Origin: Oscillospiraceae bacterium
Lineage (GTDB): Bacteria > Bacillota > Clostridia > Oscillospirales > Oscillospiraceae
Direction of reading: 5' to 3'
Length of the DNA stretch: 42,798 nt
Assembly: GCA_017935145.1 (NCBI GenBank)
Contig: JAGBIE010000008.1
Coordinates: forward strand, 1 to 42,798
Positions 23,983 through 32,338 of the stretch are shown one piece after another. Under the pieces are notes generated by a model that had not been told where the DNA came from, ran no database searches, and saw only the letters and a program-made list of their open reading frames with translations. The translations under genes and the position numbers were made by a program. Each line of letters starts with the position of its first letter. The first letter of the stretch is position 1.

Positions 23983-25077
23983 ATGAAAGTTGTACTGCAA
24001 AATTTGACGAAAGTCTTCCCCAGTCGGGACAAAAAGGCAGGCAAAGAAGTGGTTGCCGTGAACGATTTCAATTTTGAAATTCCCGATGGCAAACTCATCG
24101 GCCTCCTTGGCCCTTCCGGCTGTGGCAAGAGTACCACCCTGTACATGATTAGTGGCTTGCAGAAGCCCACCGCTGGCAAAATCTTCTTTGGCGATGATGA
24201 TGTCACAGAAGTTTCCACGGAAAACCGTGGCATTGGTCTGGTGTTCCAGAACTACGCGCTGTATCCCCACATGACTGTACAGCAGAACATCATGTTCCCC
24301 TTGGAAAACCTCAAGGGTGCTGACAAACTCTCCAAGCAGGAAAAGTTGGACCGCGCCCTCAATGCCGCCAAACTGGTGCAGATTGATGAACTTATGGACC
24401 GCAAGCCCTCGGAACTGTCCGGTGGCCAGCAGCAGCGTGTCGCCATCGCCCGCGCACTGGTGAAAATGCCCCGCGTACTTCTCTTGGACGAGCCCCTCTC
24501 CAACTTGGACGCTCGCCTGAGACTCCAAACCCGTGAAGAAATCCGCCGTATCCAAAAGGAAACTGGCATCACCACCGTCTTTGTCACCCACGACCAAGAA
24601 GAAGCCATGAGCATTTCGGACATGATTGTGGTCATGAAGTTAGGTGTTGTCCAGCAGATTGGCAAGCCCCAAGAGGTCTACGATAACCCTGTGAACCTGT
24701 TCGTTGCCAAGTTCCTTGGCACGCCCCCCATCAATGTGCTCATGGGCGAAGTGAAGGGCGAAAAACTCTACATTGGCGCAGACGCTGTGCTGGATGTCAA
24801 GGGCGTAAGCGACCAAAAGGTCTATGTGGGTATCCGTCCCGAAGGATTTGAACTGGATGAAAATGGCGCACTTTCCTGCGCGCTGAGCAATGTGGAAGTT
24901 ATGGGTCGCGATGTTTCCGTGGTTTCTCGGAACGATGCCGCTGTCTCCCCCGTCATTCGCTCCATCGTCTCTTCTGAAAATATTGGCGCTCTCACAGGCG
25001 AAACTGTCCGCTACAACCTGAAAGCCAACAAGGTCTTCCTCTTCCATGCGGAAACGGAAGAACGCATCTACTTTTAA
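23983..25077 (+). CDS. ABC importer ATPase, MsmX/UgpC type
   Basis: This 364-residue ATPase powers a CUT1-type importer. Walker A GPSGCGKST, Q-loop VFQNYALYPHM, signature LSGGQQQRVAIARAL, Walker B VLLLDEPLSNLDARLR and the switch histidine in VFVTHDQEEAMS are all intact. The C-terminal 120 residues form the regulatory TOBE/OB region (VYVGIRPEGFEL). It is encoded together with two permeases and a binding lipoprotein, all rightward with gaps of 14, 15 and 59 bases. Such ATPases usually serve sugar or glycerol-phosphate uptake; the true substrate is not shown. Confidence 0.94.
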   Translation: MKVVLQNLTKVFPSRDKKAGKEVVAVNDFNFEIPDGKLIGLLGPSGCGKSTTLYMISGLQKPTAGKIFFGDDDVTEVSTENRGIGLVFQNYALYPHMTVQQNIMFPLENLKGADKLSKQEKLDRALNAAKLVQIDELMDRKPSELSGGQQQRVAIARALVKMPRVLLLDEPLSNLDARLRLQTREEIRRIQKETGITTVFVTHDQEEAMSISDMIVVMKLGVVQQIGKPQEVYDNPVNLFVAKFLGTPPINVLMGEVKGEKLYIGADAVLDVKGVSDQKVYVGIRPEGFELDENGALSCALSNVEVMGRDVSVVSRNDAAVSPVIRSIVSSENIGALTGETVRYNLKANKVFLFHAETEERIYF

Positions 25078-25091
25078 GGTGGGCAAAGCGT

Positions 25092-26039
25092 ATGGTAGAC
25101 AGTAAACAACAATGGAAAGCGTGGCTGTATCTTGCGCCAGCCATCGTGCTCCTGCTGATTTTTACGGTGTGGCCCATTATTAACACCGTGCGCATGAGTT
25201 TATTGGAGAACTACAAGAGTTTGGAAGCCGTCCGTGGCGCAACGTTCCAGTTTGGCTTTGGCAACTTCCAAAAGGTGCTGGAGTATAAGCGCTTCGTCCA
25301 GTGCTTAAAAACCACCACCCTCCTCTGCGTGCTGACAGTGCCCATCTCCACCATTTTGGCACTGCTCATCGCTGTGGCGCTCAACTCCATCAAGTTCCTG
25401 CAGAAGGGTCTGCAGACCATCTTCTTCCTGCCCTATGTGACAAACTCCATCGCCATCGGCATGGTCTTTGCCGCCATGTTTAACATCGTGGGTCTGCGAA
25501 ATGGCCTGAATGGTGAAACCATTGCCGATACTTGGGGCATTATTAACAATGTCATCATGTTCTTCGGTGCAGAACCCATTAACTGGATTAACTACGGCTC
25601 GTCCTACGCCGCCAATATTGCGGTGATGACCGTGTACATCGTGTGGAACGCTCTGCCCTTTAAGATTCTCATCCTCTTGGGCGGCCTGCAGTCCATCAAC
25701 AAGCAGTATTATGAAGCCGCCCGTGTGGACGGCACGCCCCGCCGCCGTGTGTTTTCTAAAATCACCGTGCCCCTGCTTTCCCCCATGCTGGCCTATGTGG
25801 TCATTACGGGCTTTATCGGTGGATTTAAGGAATACACCTCCATCGTAGGTGTCTTTGGCGATACCATGGGTCCCGCTGGTGATAAAGGTCGCCTCAACAC
25901 CATGGTTGGCTTTATCTACGATGCCTTGGAAAGCAACAACCAAGGTCGCGCCAGTGCGGGTGCCCTCATTCTCTTTGGCATCATTCTTGTTGTCACGCTG
26001 ATTAACGGCTATGTCAGCAAGAAAAAAGTGCACTACTAA
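25092..26039 (+). CDS. ABC importer permease, MalF/UgpA type
   Basis: The 315-residue integral membrane permease has about six transmembrane helices and the EAA loop YYEAARVDGTPRRRVFSKIT followed by VPLLSP, which docks to the ATPase. An unusual stretch between helices (GAEPINWINYG) faces outward. It is immediately followed by the MalG-type partner. Start at 25092 with AAGGTGGG upstream. It belongs to the carbohydrate uptake transporter-1 family; the substrate is unknown. Confidence 0.93.
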   Translation: MVDSKQQWKAWLYLAPAIVLLLIFTVWPIINTVRMSLLENYKSLEAVRGATFQFGFGNFQKVLEYKRFVQCLKTTTLLCVLTVPISTILALLIAVALNSIKFLQKGLQTIFFLPYVTNSIAIGMVFAAMFNIVGLRNGLNGETIADTWGIINNVIMFFGAEPINWINYGSSYAANIAVMTVYIVWNALPFKILILLGGLQSINKQYYEAARVDGTPRRRVFSKITVPLLSPMLAYVVITGFIGGFKEYTSIVGVFGDTMGPAGDKGRLNTMVGFIYDALESNNQGRASAGALILFGIILVVTLINGYVSKKKVHY

Positions 26040-26054
26040 GGAGGGAGGACGATT

Positions 26055-26939
26055 ATGGCTAACAGAATTATGCAAGAGCACGATATGCGTATCGTCTCCG
26101 CCCGCCAGAGAATCATCAAAGGGGGCGTCAAGTTCTTCACCTATGCGTTTCTCATTTTCATCGCCATCGTAGTGCTGTTCCCCTTCTACTGGATGGTCAT
26201 CTCTTCCCTCAAAACCATTGAGGAATATCGTCTGAACATTCCCACTTTCTTCCCCAAGAAAATCATGTTCAGCAACTATCTCAGAGCCTTTACCACGGCA
26301 AACTTGGGTAGACTTTTCGTGAATACCATGATTGTGGGCGTGGCTTCCACCCTGCTTTCCTTGGTCATTACGGTGCTGTCCGCCTTTGCCTTTGCCCGCT
26401 TGGAGTTCAAGGGTCGCGATATGATGTTCGCCCTGCTTTTGGCAACCATGATGATCCCTGGCGAACTGTTCACCATCACCAACTACGCCACCGTCACCCA
26501 ACTGGGCTGGATGAACACCTACAAGGTGCTCATTATCCCCTTCTTGGTGAGCGTGTTCTACATTTACCTTCTGCGGCAGAATTTCTTGCAGATTCCCAAT
26601 GAACTCTACCTTGCCGCCAAGGTGGATGGCACATCGGATATTAAATATCTGTGGCGTGTCATGGTTCCTCTGAGCCTGCCCACCCTCATTTCCATCACCA
26701 TCCTCAAGATGATGGGCGCATGGAACTCCTACATTTGGCCCCGTCTTGTGGCCAACGATGAAGCCCACCGCCTCATCACCAACGGTCTGCGTAACGCCTT
26801 TACCCAAGCCTCGGGCGATGTGGACTACCCCCTGCAAATGGCAGCCGTTGCCATTGTCTCCATTCCCCTGTTCTTGGTGTTTATCTTCCTGCGCAAATAC
26901 ATCATGGCAGGCGTCTCCCGCAGCGGTATTAAGGGATAA
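26055..26939 (+). CDS. ABC importer permease, MalG/UgpE type
   Basis: The 294-residue permease has an N-terminal cytoplasmic tail (about 1-28), six membrane helices and the EAA loop YLAAKVDGTSDIKYLWRVMV. FPFYWMVISSLKT at the first helix end is typical of the MalG group. It pairs with the preceding permease. The start follows AGGAGGGAGG. The operon continues into the binding lipoprotein after a 59-base gap. Confidence 0.93.
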   Translation: MANRIMQEHDMRIVSARQRIIKGGVKFFTYAFLIFIAIVVLFPFYWMVISSLKTIEEYRLNIPTFFPKKIMFSNYLRAFTTANLGRLFVNTMIVGVASTLLSLVITVLSAFAFARLEFKGRDMMFALLLATMMIPGELFTITNYATVTQLGWMNTYKVLIIPFLVSVFYIYLLRQNFLQIPNELYLAAKVDGTSDIKYLWRVMVPLSLPTLISITILKMMGAWNSYIWPRLVANDEAHRLITNGLRNAFTQASGDVDYPLQMAAVAIVSIPLFLVFIFLRKYIMAGVSRSGIKG

Positions 26940-26998
26940 TAGACGAAAGCCGTCTGTTACATAGAATGAAAAAGAAACAGAGAAAGGAATTAGCAACC

Positions 26999-28408
26999 AT
27001 GAAAAAAATCGTAGCAAGCCTGCTGCTGGTGGTTATGATGGTGGCTCTTTTGAGCGCCTGCGCCCCCGCAGCAAAGAAGACCAACAGTGCCTTCGCAGTC
27101 CCCGCAGGAGGATATGACGGCAGCGCCGTGACCATCTCCTTCTACAACACCATGGGTTCTAACCTGACCCCCGTGCTGGACACCTACATCGCAGAGTTCA
27201 ACAAACTCTACCCCAACATCACCATTGAGTACACCTCCGTTGGCGGTTATGACGATGTCCGTGAACAGATTGCCACGGAAATCACCGTGGGCAACCAGCC
27301 CAACCTCGCTTACTGCTATCCCGACCATGTTGCTCTGTACAACTTGGCTGGCGCAGTGGCAACCCTCGATAACCTCATCGATAGCAAGATTGAAGTCAAG
27401 CACGCTGACGGCACCACCGAAATCCTCGGTCTCACTGCCGAACAGAAGGCCGACTTCATCGAAGGCTACTACAACGAAGGCAAGCAGTTTGGTGACGGTC
27501 TCATGTACACCATGCCCCTGAGTAAGTCCACCGAAGTTCTCTACTACAACAAGACCTTCTTCGAAGCCAACAACATTGCCGTTCCCACCACTTGGGACGA
27601 ACTGGAAGCTGTCTGCGCTAAGATTAAGGAACTGGATCCCAAGTCCATCCCTCTGGGCTACGACTCTGAATCCAACTGGTTCATCACCATGTGCGAACAG
27701 CAGGGTTCTGCTTACACCTCCGCCACTGGCGACCATTTCCTCTTTGACAATGCCGAAAACCGCGCCTTTGTCAAGAAGTTCAACGAATGGTACCAGAAGG
27801 GCTACCTGACCACCCAGAACATCTACGGTGCTTACACCTCCGGTCTGTTCGTTTCCACCACCGGTACCCGTAGCTACATGTCCATCGGCTCCTCCGCAGG
27901 CGCTACCCATCAGCGTCCCTCCGCAGGTGCTGACGGCAAGTATCCCTTCGATGTGGGCATCGCTACCATTCCTCAGCTGAATGCTGATAAGCCCAAGGTC
28001 ATCTCTCAGGGTCCCTCCCTGTGCATCTTCGCCAAGGAAAATCCCCAGGAAGTTGTCGCTTCTTGGCTGTTTGTCAAGTTCCTGACCACCAATGTCGGCT
28101 TCCAGGCTGAATTCTCCATGGCTTCCGGCTATGTTCCCGTCATCAAGTCCGTCAACGATAACGAAGCTTACGCAAGCTTCATCGCCAGCGCTGATGGTGG
28201 CAACTACATCTCCGCCCTGTCCGCCAAGGTCTGCTTGGAACAGGAACACGCATACTACACCTCCCCCGCCTTCAATGGCTCCTCCACTGCTCGTGACGAA
28301 GTGGGCGCTCTCATGACCAAGTGCCTGCTGTTCAAGGGTGACGATGTGGACGCTCAGATTGCAACCGCTTTCCAGGATGCCATCGACGAGTGCGAATACA
28401 GCAACTAA
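26999..28408 (+). CDS. Extracellular solute-binding lipoprotein of the ABC importer
   Basis: This 469-residue lipoprotein has a signal peptide and lipobox LLSAC (Cys21), then a family 1 solute-binding fold. VTISFYNTMGSN at the N-terminus, LYYNKTFFEANNIAVPTTWDELEAV and WLFVKFLTT are typical of CUT1 sugar-binding proteins. The ATG at 26999 gives a proper signal peptide and follows GAAAGGA; an upstream ATG at 26966 is rejected. Codon choice is very biased (AAG, GGC, CTG), suggesting high expression. The ligand could be a sugar, glycerophosphodiester or nucleoside-related compound; the neighbouring nuclease lipoprotein makes the last worth testing. Confidence 0.92.
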   Translation: MKKIVASLLLVVMMVALLSACAPAAKKTNSAFAVPAGGYDGSAVTISFYNTMGSNLTPVLDTYIAEFNKLYPNITIEYTSVGGYDDVREQIATEITVGNQPNLAYCYPDHVALYNLAGAVATLDNLIDSKIEVKHADGTTEILGLTAEQKADFIEGYYNEGKQFGDGLMYTMPLSKSTEVLYYNKTFFEANNIAVPTTWDELEAVCAKIKELDPKSIPLGYDSESNWFITMCEQQGSAYTSATGDHFLFDNAENRAFVKKFNEWYQKGYLTTQNIYGAYTSGLFVSTTGTRSYMSIGSSAGATHQRPSAGADGKYPFDVGIATIPQLNADKPKVISQGPSLCIFAKENPQEVVASWLFVKFLTTNVGFQAEFSMASGYVPVIKSVNDNEAYASFIASADGGNYISALSAKVCLEQEHAYYTSPAFNGSSTARDEVGALMTKCLLFKGDDVDAQIATAFQDAIDECEYSN

Positions 28409-28411
28409 TCT

Positions 28412-29749
28412 ATGAAACGCAAACTGAACATTCTCAGTTTATTCCTTCTTCTGTCCTTGCTCTTATCCGCCTGCGCTCCCGCAGGCGGTGAAGCGGGGAA
28501 ACTTGACCCGCCCATCACGGCAGAGGCAAAGGACTATGTCTCTCTTCTCACCCTGCGTATGGATTCTGAAACCGTCAAGGCGGAAGCCACGGTCAAGACC
28601 TTTGTGGATGGGGACACCACCCATTTCTATGTGGATGACCCCAGCATCGAAGGCGGTGTGCTCAAAGCCCGCTATTTGGCGGTGAACACTCCTGAATCCA
28701 CGGGCAAAATTGAAGAGTATGGCAAGAAGGCATCCAATTTCACCAAAGAAAAACTCTCTTCCGCCACCTCTATCATTGTGGAATCCGATAACGAAACCTG
28801 GAACAAGGACTCCACGGGTAGTCGCACCCTTGCTTGGGTTTGGTACAAAACCGATGATATGACGGAGTACCGCAACCTGAATTTGGAGATTCTGCAAAAC
28901 GGCTTGGCACAGGCCAGCAATACTGGCGGTAATCGCTATGGCGATACCTGCCTTGCGGCGCTCAATCAGGCGAAACAGCAGAAACTGAACCTCTATTCAG
29001 GGGAAAAAGACCCCGATTTCTACTACGGCAGTGCCGTGGAACTAACCCTCAAGGAACTGCGTGCCAATACCTCGGCATACGAGGGCATGAAAGTGGCCTT
29101 CAAGGGCATCATCGCCACCAACAGTGGCACCCAAGGGGTGTATGTGGAAGATTTCGATGCAGAAACTGGACTCAACTACGGCATCTACATCTATTACGGT
29201 CACAGTCTTTCCGGCATGGGTTTGGATGTGCTCAGCGTGGGCAACGAAGCTAGAATCGTGGGCACAGTGCAATATTATGAGGGTGGTGGCACTTGGCAGG
29301 TCTCCGACCTGAACTACCAAATGATGCGCCCCAAAGACCCGGATAATATTCAAAAACTCTCCACGGGACATTCTGCCGCCTATACTCCTCTCTCTTTGGA
29401 GGATTTTCTAAACGGCACAGTTTCCCTGCAAGGGGAGGAAGAAACCATCACCGTGCCTTATGCGCAAGCGATTTTGAACACCTCCGTCTCTTTGGACGGT
29501 CTCAAAGTCACCTCCGCCTACACCACGGACGATGAGGACAGCTCCTCCAAGGGCGCTATGACCCTCACTTGCGAGAAGGATGGAAAAACCGTAACCATCC
29601 GCACCGCCGTTTTGACGGATGAAAGCGGAAATCTCATCACCCAAGATGCATATTTGGACAAGACCATCTCGGTAAAGGGCATCGTGGACTACTTCGATGG
29701 CAATTATCAGATTAAGGTCTTTTCCGCGAAGAATATCACCATTAACTAA
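28412..29749 (+). CDS. Surface lipoprotein with SNase-like nuclease and OB-fold-like regions
   Basis: The 445-residue protein has a lipobox LLSAC (Cys21). Residues 55-190 resemble staphylococcal nuclease: KTFVDGDTTHFYV, the active-site stretch ARYLAVNTPESTG with Arg and Glu, YGKKASNFTKEKL, GSRTLAWVWY with the second Arg, and LNLEILQNGLAQ. Residues 210-300 and about 330-445 look like two OB-fold regions (VAFKGIIATNSG, KTISVKGIVDYFDGNY), a combination resembling Bacillus YhcR. It starts three bases after the binding-protein stop with no strong ribosome binding site, suggesting translational coupling. A nuclease directly in an importer operon is unusual. Confidence 0.85.
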   Translation: MKRKLNILSLFLLLSLLLSACAPAGGEAGKLDPPITAEAKDYVSLLTLRMDSETVKAEATVKTFVDGDTTHFYVDDPSIEGGVLKARYLAVNTPESTGKIEEYGKKASNFTKEKLSSATSIIVESDNETWNKDSTGSRTLAWVWYKTDDMTEYRNLNLEILQNGLAQASNTGGNRYGDTCLAALNQAKQQKLNLYSGEKDPDFYYGSAVELTLKELRANTSAYEGMKVAFKGIIATNSGTQGVYVEDFDAETGLNYGIYIYYGHSLSGMGLDVLSVGNEARIVGTVQYYEGGGTWQVSDLNYQMMRPKDPDNIQKLSTGHSAAYTPLSLEDFLNGTVSLQGEEETITVPYAQAILNTSVSLDGLKVTSAYTTDDEDSSSKGAMTLTCEKDGKTVTIRTAVLTDESGNLITQDAYLDKTISVKGIVDYFDGNYQIKVFSAKNITIN

Positions 29750-29767
29750 CGAAAGAAGGAGTCAGAC

Positions 29768-31546
29768 ATGAAAAAGTTGACTGCACTGTTCCTGCTCTTG
29801 ACCATGGTTGTGGCCATGTTCGCAGGTTGCTCCCCTAAGGCTGAAGCCCCCACGAAGACCGTGGAAGACGCTAAGGATTACCTCTTTGCCATGTACAAAG
29901 ACCGCAATCCCAAGACCCTCATGGACTACACTCTGGTTGGCGTTGTGACCATCGCTGGCGTGCAGTACACCGTGGAATGGTCCACCGATGCTGCCGAAAC
30001 CGATGTGAAGATTGTCCCCGCTGACAAGACCGTCACCATCGATATTAACGAAAAGCCCGAACTGGATGTAAACTACACCCTCACTGCCACTTTGAAGGAT
30101 AAGGACGGCAAGACCGCTACCACCTCCTTCAGCTTCTACATCCCCGGCAAGCCCGTGAAAAAGGGTGGCGCTTCCTTCATTGAAGGTCAGCCCGCCGTTG
30201 GTACTTACAAGTACGCTCTGGAACAGGCGAACTTGGGCAAGACCCTGTACTTCGCTGGCGCTATGAACGGCAGCTACTTGGCTACCACCGATAATGCCCT
30301 TGCCGCTACCGATGTGACCATCGAAGAAGTGGAAGGCGGCTATCGTTTCTTCTTCATGGACGGCGAAACCAAGACCTACATCGATGTCCACGAATACAAA
30401 GAAGGCAAGGCTGGCGTTCGCCTGACCGCTGAGCCCACCGCCACCTTCGTTTGGAACGAAGACTGCAAGGTCTTCACCACCAATGTGGCTGGTGCTGACC
30501 GCTATCTTGGCACTTACAACACCTACAACACCATCTCCGCTTCCGAAACCAAGTACATCGCTGGCGAAAAGCAGGCTGATGTTGGCGTGAAGCAGTTCCC
30601 CGCAGGCTTCTGCACTGTGGTCATCCCCATGAATGCCATCGAAGCCCCCAAGGCTGGCGATAGCGCTCTGTACTATCTGGAACAGGCTAACTTGGGCAAG
30701 ACCCTGTACTTCAACGGCAAGATGAATGGTAGCTATCTTGGCACCACTGAAAATGCTGGCGAAGCTGTGGAAGTGACCATTGAAGAAGTGGAAGGCGGCG
30801 TGCGTTTCTACTTCATGGATGGCGCAACCAAGACCTATATCGATGTTCACGAATACAAGGAAGGCAAGGCTGGCGTTCGTCTGACTGCTGAACCCACTGC
30901 TACCTTCACTTGGAACGAAGATGCCAAAGTCTACACCGCTCTTGTGGCTGGCGCAGAACGCTATCTTGGCACTTACAACACCTACAACACCATCTCCGCT
31001 TCCGATGTGAAGTACATCGCTGGCGAAAAGCAGGCTGATGTGGGCGTGAGCCAGTTCCCCGCAGGCTTCGGCACTGTTGCTTTCACCTTCGCTCCTGCTG
31101 AAGGTCAGCCCGCCGCTGGCACCTACAAGTACGCTCTGGAACAGGCTAACCTTTCTAAGACCCTGTACTTCGCAGGCGCTATGAACGGCAGCTACTTGGC
31201 TACCACCGAAAATGCAGCCGCTGCTACCGATGTGACCATCGAAGAAGTGGAAGGCGGCTATCGTTTCTACTTCATGGATGGCGCAACCAAGACCTACATC
31301 GATGTTCATGAATACAAGGAAGGCAAGGCTGGCGTTCGTCTGACTGCTGAGCCCACCGCCGTGTTCACTTGGAACGAAGAATGTGGCGTCTTCACCGCCA
31401 ATGTGGCTGGCGCAGAACGCTACCTGGGCACTTACAACACCTATAACACCATTTCCGCTTCCGATGTGAAGTACATCGCTGGCGAAAAGTTGGGCGATAT
31501 CGGTGTTTCCCAGTTCCCCGCATACTTCGGTAACGCTACTCTGTAA
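29768..31546 (+). CDS. Lipoprotein with three near-identical 140-150-residue repeats
   Basis: The 592-residue protein has a lipobox MFAGC (Cys21), then an Ig-like region of about 110 residues (YTLVGVVTIAGVQYTVEW). Three tandem repeats start near 140, 296 and 445. Each contains YxLEQANLxKTLYF, a Gly-rich MNGSYL, TIEEVEGG, TKTYIDVHEYKEGKAGVRLT and RYLGTYNTYNTISAS. The beta-rich spacing with WNED and FMDG phrases suggests a trefoil- or lectin-like binding module, but I do not recognise the family. AAGGAG precedes the ATG. It ends the importer operon at a strong terminator. Function is unknown; ligand capture at the surface is likely. Confidence 0.88.
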   Translation: MKKLTALFLLLTMVVAMFAGCSPKAEAPTKTVEDAKDYLFAMYKDRNPKTLMDYTLVGVVTIAGVQYTVEWSTDAAETDVKIVPADKTVTIDINEKPELDVNYTLTATLKDKDGKTATTSFSFYIPGKPVKKGGASFIEGQPAVGTYKYALEQANLGKTLYFAGAMNGSYLATTDNALAATDVTIEEVEGGYRFFFMDGETKTYIDVHEYKEGKAGVRLTAEPTATFVWNEDCKVFTTNVAGADRYLGTYNTYNTISASETKYIAGEKQADVGVKQFPAGFCTVVIPMNAIEAPKAGDSALYYLEQANLGKTLYFNGKMNGSYLGTTENAGEAVEVTIEEVEGGVRFYFMDGATKTYIDVHEYKEGKAGVRLTAEPTATFTWNEDAKVYTALVAGAERYLGTYNTYNTISASDVKYIAGEKQADVGVSQFPAGFGTVAFTFAPAEGQPAAGTYKYALEQANLSKTLYFAGAMNGSYLATTENAAAATDVTIEEVEGGYRFYFMDGATKTYIDVHEYKEGKAGVRLTAEPTAVFTWNEECGVFTANVAGAERYLGTYNTYNTISASDVKYIAGEKLGDIGVSQFPAYFGNATL

Positions 31547-31575
31547 TCTGTTTCTAAGAAGATAATTCCTAACAT

Positions 31576-31611
31576 AAAAAACCGCCTGAGGACTAGTCCT
31601 CAGGCGGTTTT
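31576..31611. terminator. Strong bidirectional terminator
   Basis: AAAACCGCCTGAGGA, loop CTAG (itself palindromic), then TCCTCAGGCGGTTTT, a perfect 34-bp palindrome (31578-31611). It separates the rightward importer operon from the leftward surE operon, whose last stop is at 31613. Confidence 0.92.
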
Positions 31612-31612
31612 C

Positions 31613-32338
31613 TTATTCCGCAAGATTTTTAATTTTTTCGTAGACCCCCATGTCCGCGCGGGTGGCGGAAAGGGGCATGACGGAAATGTAACCGTGCATG
31701 ACGCAGTCAGTGTCCAAGGTCAGATCACCACTATCGTTCCAAATCATCTTGCCACGGGGATGGTAGAGATTTTCCCCCACCAATTCAAAATCGTCCGAAT
31801 AATAGGGACCACCCTGACGGGTCACGCGGATGCCCTTAGGCTCCATGGGCGGGAAATTCACATTGTAGGCGGGATTGAGGGCGTAGAGATTGTGCTTCTG
31901 GATAAAATCCCATGCCTCGGAAAGATGGTCGCAGGCACTGTCATAGTTAGACGGGTCGATGGAAAACGCCACCGCAGGAATGCCCAAAGCAACGGCTTCG
32001 CTCACGGCACCCACAGTGCCGGAGTACATGATATCCTTGCCCAGATTCATGCCACGATTGACGCCCGAAACCACCAAATCGAATTTTTGTTTCAGCCCCA
32101 GCACCGCATAGCGCACGCAGTCGGCAGGGGTAGAGTCCACGGACAAAATGGGAATATCTCCATCGATGACATCTTCTTTAATCTCGAAAGCCTCCCGCAG
32201 TTGGATGCCGTGGCTTTTGCCACTTTGCTCCACCTTGGGCACAATCACCGTCACATCACCCAAGGTTTTGCACCAGCGCACCAAGTTGGGCAGTTGGGAT
32301 GCGTGCATGCCATCATCGTTGGTTACTAAAATTCTCAT
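31613..32338 (-). CDS. surE: 5'/3'-nucleotidase SurE
   Basis: This 241-residue phosphatase removes phosphate from nucleoside 5'- and 3'-monophosphates. Metal-site residues are in TNDDGMHA (6-13), with further family blocks in VEQSGKSHGI and SGVNRGMNLGKDIMYSGTVG plus AVSEA. Its ATG overlaps the stop of the upstream DHH gene as ATGA, so the three genes 34253-31613 form one tightly coupled operon. With two NrnA-like proteins upstream, the operon could take short oligonucleotides down to nucleosides. Confidence 0.95.
   Translation of the reverse strand: MRILVTNDDGMHASQLPNLVRWCKTLGDVTVIVPKVEQSGKSHGIQLREAFEIKEDVIDGDIPILSVDSTPADCVRYAVLGLKQKFDLVVSGVNRGMNLGKDIMYSGTVGAVSEAVALGIPAVAFSIDPSNYDSACDHLSEAWDFIQKHNLYALNPAYNVNFPPMEPKGIRVTRQGGPYYSDDFELVGENLYHPRGKMIWNDSGDLTLDTDCVMHGYISVMPLSATRADMGVYEKIKNLAE

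Noticed and set aside
25305..27017. Minus-strand 570-codon open frame
   Set aside because: It spans the antisense of two permease genes and their junction; no ribosome binding site or domain is visible.
29762..31309. Minus-strand 515-codon open frame with apparent repeats
   Set aside because: The repeats are the mirror of the triple-repeat lipoprotein gene on the plus strand, which has a lipobox and ribosome binding site.
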